Shown here: positions 33,921 through 42,075 of the stretch, in pieces
How positions within the stretch are numbered: the stretch's first letter is position 1
Layout of the letters: the number at the start of each line of letters is the position of its first letter
Source of the DNA: Pseudomonas sp. G.S.17
GTDB taxonomy: Bacteria; Pseudomonadota; Gammaproteobacteria; Pseudomonadales; Pseudomonadaceae
Assembly (NCBI RefSeq): GCF_038096165.1
Contig: NZ_CP151076.1
Coordinates: forward strand, 372,001-436,000
Direction: 5' to 3'
DNA: 64,000 nucleotides
Program-made: the position numbers and the translations under genes
The notes under the pieces: model-generated
What the model was told of the DNA's origin: nothing
What the model saw: the letters and a program-made list of their open reading frames with translations, nothing else
Database searches by the model: none

Positions 33921-34547
33921 ATGTCTGAATTAATTCGAGTACAAAACGGTATCGCTACTCGCGAGCCAATCCCCGACTTCCTTATCAGCCCGCTGTTGTT
34001 GCCTGAATCACTCGCTGACTTATCGTGGACGCCTGCTGAGTTCGGCCTGCAAGACTCCGCATGGTGGCCCGAAGAAAATACCGAGGGCGAGCTGGGCGTC
34101 AACAAGAAATGGGGCGCAGAAGTGCTGACCATTGATGCCGCGCGCAAGGTGGTGAAGGTTGCCCGCAATCAGGTAAATATGACGGCGGCAGAAAAGGCGG
34201 CGCGGGATGCGTTGGTGGCCGAGCAGTGGACAACTCAGATCGCGGCGCGGCGCTACACGGCCGAGATTGCCGGGACCACAATTGATGGCATGCCCATCGA
34301 CACCGGGCGCGATAGCCAAGGCCTGATCACTGGCGCGGCGGTGCAGGCGATCATTGATCCGGAGTACTCGCTGCACTGGAAAACCTCGGCGGGCTTTGTC
34401 GAGCTGACCGGACAGCAGATTCTCGGCGTTGCTTCGATGGTGCGGGCGCACGTACAGGCTTGTTTCAACCGCGAAGCCGCGCTGCTTGATGCGGTCGCGG
34501 AAGGCACCATAACCGCCGCCATGCTCGACGAGGGCTGGCCCGCGTAA
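33921..34547 (+). CDS. DUF4376 domain protein, tail fibre assembly type
   Basis: This 208-residue protein has a C-terminal DUF4376 domain (QIAARRYTAEIAGTTIDGMPIDTGRDSQGLITGA followed by LHWKTSAGFVELTGQQI). DUF4376 proteins are commonly encoded directly after phage tail fibres and are thought to be fibre assembly chaperones or tail proteins. ATG 33921 is preferred over the TTG six bases before it. Confidence 0.85.
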   Translation: MSELIRVQNGIATREPIPDFLISPLLLPESLADLSWTPAEFGLQDSAWWPEENTEGELGVNKKWGAEVLTIDAARKVVKVARNQVNMTAAEKAARDALVAEQWTTQIAARRYTAEIAGTTIDGMPIDTGRDSQGLITGAAVQAIIDPEYSLHWKTSAGFVELTGQQILGVASMVRAHVQACFNREAALLDAVAEGTITAAMLDEGWPA

Positions 34548-34577
34548 CCCATCGACTACAAATTTCAGCTATCCCGG

Positions 34578-34597
34578 CCGCCTTGAGCGGTTTTTTT
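34578..34597 (+). terminator. Short terminator within the tail module
   Basis: CCGC-CTTGA-GCGG followed by seven T residues, 30 bp after the DUF4376 stop and just before the ribosome-binding site of the DUF1353 gene. Confidence 0.65.
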
Positions 34598-34613
34598 GTG
34601 CCTGGAGAAAAGC

Positions 34614-35123
34614 ATGACGACACCGATCGGCAAATTCGACGTACGGCCAGACATCCGGTTTATCAGCCGCTGGGACGTGGAGATGCGGCAGGAGATGGGA
34701 TTCAACGATCCAGTTCATGGCCTGATCGTCGTGCCGAACACCTTCGTCAGTGACCTGGCATCGATCCGCATCCTCCGGGAAATCTGCCGGTGGTGCGCGG
34801 TTACGGCGCTGACTGGGGGCACGTTGGTTGATTCCTATCCGTGGACTCGTGCGGCGCTGATCGTCATCGCGGTCATTGCTCTGGCGATCTATGGCCTGCT
34901 AGTCGGCTACGGGATGCGCGCCTCGATCTTGCATGACTGGCTGTACACCTTCGGGCCGCTCACCCGCCGCGAGTGCGACGACATCTATTACCGGGCGCTG
35001 ACCACTGGCGACGGTACGGCCCGATGGCGGGCGTGGATTTTCTTTCTGGGCGTCCGTCTGGGTGGCCACTGGAGCTACACGAAGACACCGACAAGTCCGG
35101 GCGCTTCTTCGCTCAGCGACTGA
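34614..35123 (+). CDS. DUF1353 phage membrane protein
   Basis: About 169 residues from ATG 34614 (CTGGAGAAAAGC upstream). The family signature is visible as VSDLASIRIL (about 38) and ASILHDWLYTFGPLTRRECDDIYYRAL (about 105), with one to two membrane segments between (AALIVIAVIALAIYGLLVG). DUF1353 proteins are frequent near the lysis or tail end of phage genomes, with a zinc-peptidase-like HD pattern but no proven function. Confidence 0.8.
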   Translation: MTTPIGKFDVRPDIRFISRWDVEMRQEMGFNDPVHGLIVVPNTFVSDLASIRILREICRWCAVTALTGGTLVDSYPWTRAALIVIAVIALAIYGLLVGYGMRASILHDWLYTFGPLTRRECDDIYYRALTTGDGTARWRAWIFFLGVRLGGHWSYTKTPTSPGASSLSD

Positions 35124-35136
35124 TAGCGGGGCGCGT

Positions 35137-35502
35137 CTACTCGACCATGTGAAAATTCTTACCGTTGCGCGGGTTGGGTGTCATGCCTCGGACGTTTTCG
35201 CCACGCATTGGCGGGTGCCCAGGTATGAGCATCAGTCCTTCAGCTTCCAGGGCGAACACGATGGCTTGCTTCGTGACGTCGCGGAGCAGCCTGGTTCCGG
35301 TTTCGAACTGACTAATGGCCAGCACGGACGCGCCTGACCGAAATGCGAGGGCTTCTTGAGACCATCCTAAAAGACCTCTGGCCTGGGAGCACTGCTCTGC
35401 CGTCATGGTCTGCGGCTGGCTGAGGATGAAGTCGATGAACTCTTGATCCCTGTCAGCCTGTTTGTCTTCGCGCGCTCGCTCGAAATTGAAAACGTTGGTC
35501 AT
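35137..35502 (-). CDS. XRE-family helix-turn-helix regulator
   Basis: About 121 residues from ATG 35502. The HTH is ARGLLGWSQEALAFRSGASVLAISQFETG (about 50-78), followed by a regular XRE fourth helix and a basic tail. It is on the minus strand between the tail and endolysin genes, so it is likely expressed in the lysogen and could control a nearby moron. A longer start at 35577 is open but has no better ribosome-binding site. Confidence 0.82.
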   Translation of the reverse strand: MTNVFNFERAREDKQADRDQEFIDFILSQPQTMTAEQCSQARGLLGWSQEALAFRSGASVLAISQFETGTRLLRDVTKQAIVFALEAEGLMLIPGHPPMRGENVRGMTPNPRNGKNFHMVE

Positions 35503-35588
35503 AATCTGCTCATTGTGCTGGATGGATATACAGGCATCGTAGCTCAGATTCGCAGGTAAGCAACATCTCCCCGTCACAGATCACTCAC

Positions 35589-35614
35589 AAGCCCGCCGCG
35601 TGCGGGCTTCTTCT
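35589..35614 (+). terminator. Terminator-like hairpin before the endolysin gene
   Basis: AAGCCCGC-CGCGT-GCGGGCTT followed by CTTCTT. The stem is strong and the T-run is interrupted. It lies upstream of the endolysin start. Confidence 0.5.
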
Positions 35615-35632
35615 TGCCACAAGGAAACCGAC

Positions 35633-36076
35633 ATGACCATCGCTCGCGGACTACGAAATAATAATCCGGGCAATATCGACTACAACCCGCGCAACAATTG
35701 GCAAGGCCAGTTGCCGCCCGACCCAGCCATTGAGAAACGCTTTGCGCGCTTCGACACGCCAGAGAACGGAATCCGCGCGCTCGCCAAGCTGCTGATCAAC
35801 TATCGCGGGAAGGACGGGATGCCTGGCGTTGGCCTGCAAGGTATCGACACGGTGCGCGAGACGATCAACCGCTGGGCGCCGTCGGTAGAGAACAACACCG
35901 ATGCATACGTCAAGGCCGTCTCAGTGGAAGCCGGCGTGCTGCCGAACGAAAGCATCGATATTCGGGATCGGCGCATCCTGCTCGGCGTGGTCACCGCCAT
36001 CATCAAACACGAGAATGGCGGCAATCCATACAGTCAGGCTGTTATCCAGGAGGCCGTGCGGCGGGCGCTAACATGA
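35633..36076 (+). CDS. Endolysin / virion-associated lysozyme-like protein
   Basis: About 147 residues from ATG 35633, behind CAAGGAAACCGAC. The N-terminus ARGLRNNNPGNIDYNPRNNWQGQ is the signature of a family annotated as structural protein P5 or phage lysozyme-like, with the glutamates RFDTPENGIRALAKLL and AIIKHENGG as candidate catalytic residues. It probably cleaves peptidoglycan and completes the lysis set (holin and spanins at 14.7-15.5 kb). No signal peptide is present, so export would need the holin. Confidence 0.75.
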   Translation: MTIARGLRNNNPGNIDYNPRNNWQGQLPPDPAIEKRFARFDTPENGIRALAKLLINYRGKDGMPGVGLQGIDTVRETINRWAPSVENNTDAYVKAVSVEAGVLPNESIDIRDRRILLGVVTAIIKHENGGNPYSQAVIQEAVRRALT

Positions 36077-36112
36077 TCTGAAACTACAGACTTGAGGTTT
36101 GGTGCCGCGCGG

Positions 36113-36427
36113 CTATTTATCGACTTCAGCCGCCAAGCTCTCATAATCACGCCTAATTATTAACTTCGCCGAGCCTGTCAGCTTGGAGCTGCCCGAGATC
36201 GCCTGATTAATGTGGTGGTTAGCTCCGGAGAATTGTCGACCACATTTCACGCACCTATATCGATCACTCGTCTCAATGATTGGCGCTGCCAGAGCATTGC
36301 ACGTGCTGCAAGATAGTGACCTATCCTTAATGAACTTAACCATACCTAGCCGGGCTTGCTCTCGCTGCTCCGGCGTGGCGATTACTAACCCCTTCACGAA
36401 ATTCCCGATAGTAGTCGCGATACTCAT
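36113..36427 (-). CDS. Zinc-ribbon protein, unrecognised (104 aa)
   Basis: From ATG 36427 (AAGGATTGGA upstream). Residues 38-60 carry a CxxC...CxxC zinc ribbon (CSTC, then RCVKCGRQF). The N-terminus is an amphipathic helix (ATTIGNFVKGLVIATPEQREQ). It has no homology I recognise. A longer frame to 36571 is open, but its added residues have no ribosome-binding site. Confidence 0.6.
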   Translation of the reverse strand: MSIATTIGNFVKGLVIATPEQREQARLGMVKFIKDRSLSCSTCNALAAPIIETSDRYRCVKCGRQFSGANHHINQAISGSSKLTGSAKLIIRRDYESLAAEVDK

Positions 36428-36570
36428 TTCCAATCCTTGTGTCATGTAGGTGGCAGATTGCCCGTTGTACGCCTGACCGTATATTTCTGCACCGTCTGTT
36501 TTTCGTCGGCTTGAAATCTTCCCCAATACGCAACCGTAACCGATTGATTTCATTAGGTGGGCAACCAACA

Positions 36571-36597
36571 AAAAGGCCGGGTTTTAATCGGCCTTTT
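36571..36597. terminator. Bidirectional terminator
   Basis: AAAAGGCCG and CGGCCTTTT form a 9-bp perfect stem with A-run and T-run on each side. It lies between the zinc-ribbon gene and the end of the SOS-associated peptidase gene, which it would terminate. Confidence 0.75.
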
Positions 36598-36665
36598 GGA
36601 GCTTAATCATTTGATTTACATGGGAAATCTTGCGATGAATGCGGCATCCCAGGCTTCTACCCCGA

Positions 36666-37355
36666 CTAACTAAGCGGCCGAATCAACTCCGGCCCCTGAT
36701 TCCTTACATTACCCACGGCCTTGCCGACGGGGTACCACTCGAAGTCATCGACCGGCCGACAGCATTCCTTGGCGATTTCCTCGGCACGCTCTGCCGAAAG
36801 CTCAGGGTCAAGCCATTCGTTGGCTAGCTCTGGCGTCAACACAAGCGGTCGGCGGTCGTGAATGTCGACCATGCCCTGGTCGCTGGCTGCGGTGATGATC
36901 ACGAAACCATCCTCGTCGTGCGGCTCAAGGCCGGGCGTCACCTTGGCCAGCGCGCCATAGAACATGGGCGCGTCACCCTTCAGTCGAATGAAGTACGGCT
37001 GCTTCTTCTTTGGGTCGTCTGGATCCTTCACCCATTCGTACCAGCCTTCACTCGGCACCAGGGCGCGGCCATTGGGCCAGAGTTGTTTGAAGAACTTCCC
37101 CGTCGTCACCGTCTCGACTCGCGCATTGATAGGGTCGGCACGCTTCCCCTTCGCCCAGAACGGCGACCATCCCCAGCGAACCGGATCCATATGAATCCCG
37201 GCCTCGTCCGCTCGCAGAATGTTGACCTTCGTCGACGGCGCTACGTTGTACCGAGCAATTGGCACATTATCGAAGCCGCTGAACTTCGGAAACCTCGGCG
37301 CCAATTCGCTGAAGTAATCATCCATTCCTTTGTACTGAACAATCCTTCCGCACAT
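36666..37355 (-). CDS. SOS response-associated peptidase, HMCES/YedK family
   Basis: This 229-residue protein caps abasic sites in single-stranded DNA by a covalent link to Cys2. The required elements are visible: MCGRI at the N-terminus, NVAPSTKV, the INARVET motif, PSEGWYEW and IHDRRPLVL. It is encoded downstream of a coiled-coil gene whose promoter has a perfect LexA box, with a 69-bp gap. That fits SOS control of both. Host chromosomes usually carry a copy elsewhere, so this is probably a prophage-borne paralogue. Confidence 0.92.
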   Translation of the reverse strand: MCGRIVQYKGMDDYFSELAPRFPKFSGFDNVPIARYNVAPSTKVNILRADEAGIHMDPVRWGWSPFWAKGKRADPINARVETVTTGKFFKQLWPNGRALVPSEGWYEWVKDPDDPKKKQPYFIRLKGDAPMFYGALAKVTPGLEPHDEDGFVIITAASDQGMVDIHDRRPLVLTPELANEWLDPELSAERAEEIAKECCRPVDDFEWYPVGKAVGNVRNQGPELIRPLS

Positions 37356-37424
37356 AGCGTCACCCGTCGAAATTCCCCGTCATCAACTACTGACCACGGC
37401 CACGCTATTGGATTCAGCGACGTA

Positions 37425-37802
37425 TTAATTCCGGCCGCCGTTGGGCAGCGTCTCCGCTTGATATTCGCGAAGCCGCTTATTGGCCGCGTCCAGTTCGCCG
37501 CGGAGCATCTCAACTTGATCCGCGACCCGCATCAGCCCTTTCATCTTGTTGTTGTCCAGTCCAGCCTGCCGTAGGCAATCCGAAACCCTGGCCTCCGTTG
37601 CGGCGAGCTTGATCCTCAGTGCGTCACGCTCCGCTGCCAGTTGCTGGTTCATGTCGATCAGTTCAGCGACATTGGATCGGCTCCGGCGCAGCCTATCGTT
37701 TAGATCTGCAATCTCGTCGCAGAGCAGTGCGGACTGCTGTTTCAGCATTTCCAGCGGGGTCGGAACGCCAAGGCAACCGAATGAGTCGTCGTCGATGAGC
37801 AT
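37425..37802 (-). CDS. SOS-controlled coiled-coil protein, unrecognised (125 aa)
   Basis: From ATG 37802 with AAGAAGTAAG upstream. The first 25 residues include FGCLGVPTPLEMLKQQ, then a continuous coiled coil (about 25-115). No catalytic domain is seen. A perfect LexA box lies 19 bp before the start codon. It forms an apparent operon with the YedK-like gene, so it may act together with abasic-site processing. A longer start at 37862 would place the box inside the coding region and is rejected. Confidence 0.65.
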   Translation of the reverse strand: MLIDDDSFGCLGVPTPLEMLKQQSALLCDEIADLNDRLRRSRSNVAELIDMNQQLAAERDALRIKLAATEARVSDCLRQAGLDNNKMKGLMRVADQVEMLRGELDAANKRLREYQAETLPNGGRN

Positions 37803-37820
37803 GACACTTACTTCTTTATA

Positions 37821-37836
37821 CTGTTTGCATATACAG
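37821..37836 (-). promoter_or_regulatory. LexA (SOS) box, perfect consensus
   Basis: CTGTTTGCATATACAG matches CTGT-N8-ACAG exactly and is flanked by TA on both sides, as in strong E. coli and Pseudomonas LexA sites. It lies directly upstream of the coiled-coil gene. Confidence 0.85.
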
Positions 37837-37922
37837 TATTCGAGATGCTGGCGATTGTGCAAGGCGAGTCGACGAGGAGTCAGTTCGCCGCTGGTAGGAC
37901 GGGCGAACCAGTAGGCATGGAC

Positions 37923-39218
37923 CTACTCCGCTGCAGGGGTAGAGGGCATCCGCCATGGAGCGAATAAAGTCAGGCTGTCTGGCTCGCTAAGCAACGTTTG
38001 AGCTTCTTCGATCTTGGTCATAACGTCTGCCCGCTGGTCATCCGGCAAAGATGCTGCTCTCTTGGCGACATCTGCGAAGAACGCCTGTATGCGCTGCCCC
38101 TCGCTCCACCTATCGATAGTTTTAAGCAAATCTTGCAGGGACAGCTTTCGAGCTTTTTTAATTAAAGATCGCTCGCGCTCCGCACTGAGGATCAACCACT
38201 TCGCTTCCCAATCCCTATGCTCCTCTTCTGCCCTTCGATCAGCCGCATCCAGCTCAGGTTTTAGGGTTTTGGCCTGGGTGTGTAGGACAACTAAAATCTC
38301 TTGGATCTGCTTATCAAGCCTGGAATCATCCTCAGTCCAGGTTTTGACCCATTTTACCCGCGAATAGGCGCTATACACCCTCAAGCACAGCCTTTTGGCG
38401 GCTACCCGTTGGCTGCTCACACGGTAGAGCGTCTTCCTTTTCCTATCCCAAAGCCCGGGGTAGAGAGTCCTTGCCTCCTTAACCGTTACGTATTTGCCAT
38501 CATCCATGTAGACCATTTCCTTTTGGATTGTCTGCTCATAGATGGTGATCCCGAAGACGAAGTTATTGATGAAAATCAAAGTGGGCACGCCCGGGCGCCA
38601 GAGACCCGGCTCCATCGCGGATCTTTTCAGTCTGCCAGATTCGTCGCCAAGTTCGACGCGGCTAAAGCCCCCTTTGACGCACGCTGCTTCAACGTGACTT
38701 TGAAAGTCGCGCGCGCTGGTAGCAAGTTTTCGAAGGATTTTCGCCGCCCTGAGTAGTGTCGCTTCAGTAACGATGAGGTCGGCCAAATGACGCTTCAATG
38801 GTTTCAAATAGCCATCGCCCGTCACTTTCCCTTTGGTGAAATCATCTAGGGGCATAGAAATCATCGAGTGACGATCACGCTTGCTCGTGGGCGTAGCGGC
38901 ATCCACCGCCTCCGGCGTCTGCGTGGTCGCCAGGTGATCGCCTTTTTTCCACTCAAGAACGTCGCCGAGCCGGGCTTTTGGAAGTGGCGGGATCTTTGGT
39001 TTTTGTCCTGATGCCTTCCTTGCCCAGTAGCCTCGAGGAGGGCGAGGGACGTTAAGGCGCGCGCAGACTCGCGCTAGAAAATTAGCAGATACCCCATATT
39101 TTGATGCGAGGCTCAGCATAGGCGTCGTCCAAACCTCAGAGTACAGGGTGTCCCTATGAACGCGATCAACTACCATATTTTGAGCCTCTTCTGAGAGCGT
39201 CACCTTCTTTGGCGTCAA
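37923..39218 (-). CDS. Conserved unknown of prophages and islands (431 aa)
   Basis: The N-terminus shows VHRDTLYSEVWTTPMLSLASKYGVSANFLARVC, which reads as a helix-turn-helix, followed by NVPRPPRGYWARKASGQ. This arrangement recurs in unknown proteins on proteobacterial islands. The middle is mixed and residues about 310-360 are a long coiled coil. TTG 39218 is the longest start. ATG 39176, with AGAAGAGGC upstream, is a good alternative (417 residues). Function is unknown. Confidence 0.7.
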   Translation of the reverse strand: MTPKKVTLSEEAQNMVVDRVHRDTLYSEVWTTPMLSLASKYGVSANFLARVCARLNVPRPPRGYWARKASGQKPKIPPLPKARLGDVLEWKKGDHLATTQTPEAVDAATPTSKRDRHSMISMPLDDFTKGKVTGDGYLKPLKRHLADLIVTEATLLRAAKILRKLATSARDFQSHVEAACVKGGFSRVELGDESGRLKRSAMEPGLWRPGVPTLIFINNFVFGITIYEQTIQKEMVYMDDGKYVTVKEARTLYPGLWDRKRKTLYRVSSQRVAAKRLCLRVYSAYSRVKWVKTWTEDDSRLDKQIQEILVVLHTQAKTLKPELDAADRRAEEEHRDWEAKWLILSAERERSLIKKARKLSLQDLLKTIDRWSEGQRIQAFFADVAKRAASLPDDQRADVMTKIEEAQTLLSEPDSLTLFAPWRMPSTPAAE

Positions 39219-39425
39219 CGCTTGTTATCTATCACTGCAGGCCGCTTTCGACGGCATTATGCCCAGAGCGAATTGGTTGTCAGCGAACGGCACTATGGTG
39301 GTTGATCAGACTAGTGGTGGCGGGCTTCCAACGTATGACACGTCGTACTGGGCCATTAGGAGGAACAGCAGCGTTTCATCAGGCTGAATTACCTACCCAT
39401 CCGCTGGACTATCAAAATCGCACGG

Positions 39426-39767
39426 CTAGAGCTCACCCGCCATCCAGGCCTCGATAGCCTTGCGGCTGTAAACGATGCGGTTGGCGGGGTCTTTGCGCCA
39501 GTGCTTACCCTCCAGCCACAGACCTCCAGAGCGATACTTGCGCGCCGCCTCGGGGCTGATCCCGAACACATAGGGCAAAATCTCTCCTCTGAACCACTCC
39601 GCCGAAAAGGAATGCTCAACTATCGGCTCACTCACGCGCTGCCTGTTTTGCAGTGCCGGCTGGTTCGTTTCCACCCACTGCGAAAGATCCTGGATGGCGC
39701 CGGTAAGAGTTGCCTGTTTTTCAGCGACCGCGCTGAGTAGCTGGGGAAGTGTTCTAGGTCGCTTCAT
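39426..39767 (-). CDS. Excisionase-like DNA-binding protein
   Basis: This 113-residue protein has a C-terminal winged-helix motif: YVFGISPEAARKYRSGG, then WLEGKHWRKDP and RIVYSRKAIEAWMAGEL. This is the pattern of phage excisionases of the DUF1233 type. AGAGG precedes the ATG. It lies 0.45 kb from tRNA-Thr, as expected for a directionality factor. However, the only integrase is 37 kb away at the other end of the prophage, where it has its own DUF4224 partner. Confidence 0.75.
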   Translation of the reverse strand: MKRPRTLPQLLSAVAEKQATLTGAIQDLSQWVETNQPALQNRQRVSEPIVEHSFSAEWFRGEILPYVFGISPEAARKYRSGGLWLEGKHWRKDPANRIVYSRKAIEAWMAGEL

Positions 39768-39800
39768 GTGACAGCCTCTTCAAGGGATGGCGTAGGCTTA

Positions 39801-40043
39801 TCAATCCTCAGGATCTTTCTGATCTTCTGGCCTCCACCGCTGGACCAACTCCGCCATTCCGACGACGATTATGTCGGAATTGCTTTCCAGGATCGCTAGA
39901 TAGCTACGGATACTGCCAGATGTCTCTTGGTCACCCTGGCGTTCGATCCATATCCGAATCTCGTCCACAGCCGAGGCGACGGCGTTAATGTTCTGATTGA
40001 AGCGGGCGAGCAGGATAGGGGTAGGGTCATCTGGCAGCGACAT
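39801..40043 (-). CDS. Small tRNA-proximal protein, unrecognised (80 aa)
   Basis: A strong GGAGGAAACGCC site precedes the ATG. The leader (40041-40075) can fold so that CTTTCC pairs with the GGAAA of the ribosome-binding site. The protein is helical (ARFNQNINAVASAVDEIRIWIERQ) with an acidic C-terminus. The leader recurs at 53657-53691 next to the other tRNA-linked island, without this gene. Function unknown. Confidence 0.65.
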   Translation of the reverse strand: MSLPDDPTPILLARFNQNINAVASAVDEIRIWIERQGDQETSGSIRSYLAILESNSDIIVVGMAELVQRWRPEDQKDPED

Positions 40044-40075
40044 GGCGTTTCCTCCATAGAAAAAGGAAAGCGTAG
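40041..40075 (-). repeat. Leader repeat, copy 1 (partner at 53657-53691)
   Basis: The 35-bp leader that includes the start codon and ribosome-binding site of the 80-residue gene matches 53657-53691 at 30 of 35 positions with no gaps. Both copies keep TTTCC...GGAAA complementarity. Confidence 0.65.
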
Positions 40076-40174
40076 ACCTAACACCAGCCGCCTAACGGCA
40101 GCGTTTGATTATCTTCGAGGGAGGATGGAGCAGAAATGTCGTCGAATGTACGCGGTAATGTACGTTCAACAGAA

Positions 40175-40210
40175 AAACAAAAGGCCTGCATCGCTGCAAG
40201 CCTTTGTTTT
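40175..40210 (-). terminator. Terminator of tRNA-Thr
   Basis: On the minus strand a long stem (AAGGCTTGCA-GCGA-TGCAGGCCTT, one mismatch) followed by TTGTTTTT begins 4 bp after the tRNA 3' end. Just beyond it (40146-40164) is the sequence ATGTACGCGGTAATGTACG, similar to the arm-type repeats of the tRNA-Phe island. Confidence 0.75.
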
Positions 40211-40213
40211 GTA

Positions 40214-40289
<76 letters not shown>

Positions 40290-40464
40290 GTGATGGGCGC
40301 AGAGTATATAGAGGTTTTCGAGCGTGTAAAGCCTAGCTGTCTGATTCGGTTGAAAAATATTTTCCTACCGGGATTTTGTGCGCTGTGTAGCGCGGTTGCG
40401 TTGTGTGCGGGTTTCGCTGGGGAAAGCTTGTTAAGATGGCCCGTCGCCATGGATTGCAAGCTGA

Positions 40465-41436
40465 ATGCCCAAAACACGTACGTATTACGACGAGCTCAAT
40501 GTCGCGCGGGATGCTTCTGCGGAGGAGATCAAGCTCGCCTTCAGGAAGCTCGCGCAGCAGTTGCATCCGGATCGGAATCCGGCGGCGAATGCGTCGGATC
40601 TGATGGCGTTGCTCAATGCGGCGCATGATGTGTTGGCGGACCCGGGCAAGCGTGCGGAGTACGACGCGACCTTGATTCGTCAGGCTCAGCAGGCGCGGGG
40701 TGCGGCGGCTCAACGCAGGCAGGCGCAGGCGGGTAGGGCGCCGGTTGCTCCGGTGGTGGCCGTCAGACCTAAACCGTCGCGTCCAGCGGCGCAGGCTAAA
40801 ACTTCCAGGCCGCTTCGACGTGGCAGCCGTTTACGCTGGGCGGCGCTGTTTATCCTGTTCTGTGCCGGCGGTGCGTGGATGGGTTATGACCCGGATGCGG
40901 GCAAGCCTTTTGTGCCGCCGCCGGTGATCGAAGCGGTTGCGACTGTCGCGCCGGTCGAGTCCAGGCCTGAGGCGATCGCTGTGCCGATTGGTACTCCGAT
41001 CAAGTTGGTCGACCCGGCCCAGCCGCAGTGCATTGCGCCGCCGGTTGATCCGCTGGGCGCGCCGTGGCCCACCGCTGCGGGATATATCAGCGGTCTGCCG
41101 GTGATTCGGGATGGCGGGTGGTCGGAAATTACTGTGGATAACAGCGCTGGCAATGAGCCGGTGTACGCCAAGGTGACCGACGCCGGTGGGCGCCACGCTT
41201 ATCGGCATGCGTTTATTCCGGCGCACAGTTCTTTCACCTTTGCGCGCATGGACGTCGGCTATTACCTGTTGAAGTACAAGATGCTCGACACCGGTTGTGC
41301 GTATGCGTCCAGTCGGATTCGTCTGGAGGAAACAGCGGTGAATAATCGGGTCAAGTCGACGGTGTACAAGCTGACGCTGCGCAAATTGGAGAACCGTAAT
41401 TCGCAGTTTTCCAATGTGCGCAGTGATGAGTTTTGA
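40465..41436 (+). CDS. J-domain membrane protein
   Basis: This 323-residue protein has an N-terminal J domain (TYYDELNVARDASAEEIKLAFRKL, HPD at 33-35) that would stimulate an Hsp70 ATPase. An Ala/Arg-rich linker follows, then one membrane segment (WAALFILFCAGGAWMGY, about 130-146) and a C-terminal domain of about 175 residues with paired cysteines. The J domain is cytoplasmic and the C-terminal part is probably periplasmic. It is a conserved Pseudomonas chromosomal gene next to tRNA-Thr. Confidence 0.85.
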   Translation: MPKTRTYYDELNVARDASAEEIKLAFRKLAQQLHPDRNPAANASDLMALLNAAHDVLADPGKRAEYDATLIRQAQQARGAAAQRRQAQAGRAPVAPVVAVRPKPSRPAAQAKTSRPLRRGSRLRWAALFILFCAGGAWMGYDPDAGKPFVPPPVIEAVATVAPVESRPEAIAVPIGTPIKLVDPAQPQCIAPPVDPLGAPWPTAAGYISGLPVIRDGGWSEITVDNSAGNEPVYAKVTDAGGRHAYRHAFIPAHSSFTFARMDVGYYLLKYKMLDTGCAYASSRIRLEETAVNNRVKSTVYKLTLRKLENRNSQFSNVRSDEF

Positions 41437-41465
41437 GGCCTGGCTGCAGTTGTGCCGGGCTTTTC

Positions 41466-41550
41466 GCGAGCGGGCTCGCTCTCACAGGTCGTGCCTGTCG
41501 GTAGGGCCGGCGTCTGCACCGGCATTTTCGGGGACAAGTCCCCTTCTACC
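41466..41550. repeat. REP-type repeat cluster
   Basis: GCGAGCGGGCTCGCTCTCAC is followed by GGGGACAAGTCCCCTTCTACC, two imperfect palindromes of the type scattered between Pseudomonas genes. It sits between the convergent J-domain and dps genes. Confidence 0.65.
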
Positions 41551-41556
41551 TGACCG

Positions 41557-42075
41557 TTACGACGTACGACCCGACTCAAACAGGAACCAGATGCGGCGTT
41601 CGGCTTCGTCGATCCAGTTTTCCAGCAGGCTCGCGGTGGCGACGTCGTTGTGTTCGTCGCACAGCGCGTGGGTTTCGCGCATGTAGTTGGCCAGTTGCAT
41701 GTTGTCTTCGCGCAGTTCGGCGAGCATGTCGGCCGGGGTGACGAAGTCGGCGTCGTTGTCAGCGATGCGTTGCAGGCGTTTGATGTGGCCGGTCGAGCGC
41801 AGGGTCGTGCCGCCCAGCTTGCGCACGCGTTCGGCGATGGCGTCGGTGGTGGCGAAAATCTGGTCAGCCTGATCGTCGAGCAGCAAGTGGTAGTCGCGGA
41901 AATATGGGCCGGACATGTGCCAGTGGAAGTTCTTGGTCTTCATGTAGATGCCGAACGTGTCGGCCAGCAGGGCGTTGAGTTCGCCGGACAAATCGCGACG
42001 GGCATCTTCGCCCAGGCTGTTTGGGGTGTGCAGGTCGGCCTTGCGATGTTCTTTGGCGGCTTCGAGATTGTTCAT
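41557..42075 (-). CDS. dps: Dps-family DNA-binding ferritin
   Basis: This 172-residue four-helix-bundle protein stores iron, consumes hydrogen peroxide and protects DNA. The ferroxidase site is visible as NFHWHMSGPYFRDYHLLLDDQADQIFATTDAIAERV, with the two His, the Asp and the Glu in the usual spacing. A basic N-terminal tail (EAAKEHRKADLHT) would bind DNA. AGGAAGGAAACGTCC is a strong ribosome-binding site. Confidence 0.92.
   Translation of the reverse strand: MNNLEAAKEHRKADLHTPNSLGEDARRDLSGELNALLADTFGIYMKTKNFHWHMSGPYFRDYHLLLDDQADQIFATTDAIAERVRKLGGTTLRSTGHIKRLQRIADNDADFVTPADMLAELREDNMQLANYMRETHALCDEHNDVATASLLENWIDEAERRIWFLFESGRTS

Larger units (their letters stand above)
1..40213. mobile_element. 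Lambdoid HK97-type siphovirus prophage, left end outside window
   Basis: A continuous block of phage genes runs from an integrase at 1173-2321 through repressor, replication, lysis, packaging, head and tail genes to an excisionase-like gene at 39426-39767. The right border is placed at the 3' end of tRNA-Thr (40214), because a minus-strand tRNA presents its 3' end to the prophage and host genes follow on the other side. I looked for a copy of the tRNA-Thr 3' end in positions 1-1200 and did not see one, so the left attachment site must lie outside the window, or the true site is elsewhere. All expected functional modules look intact. Confidence 0.85.
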
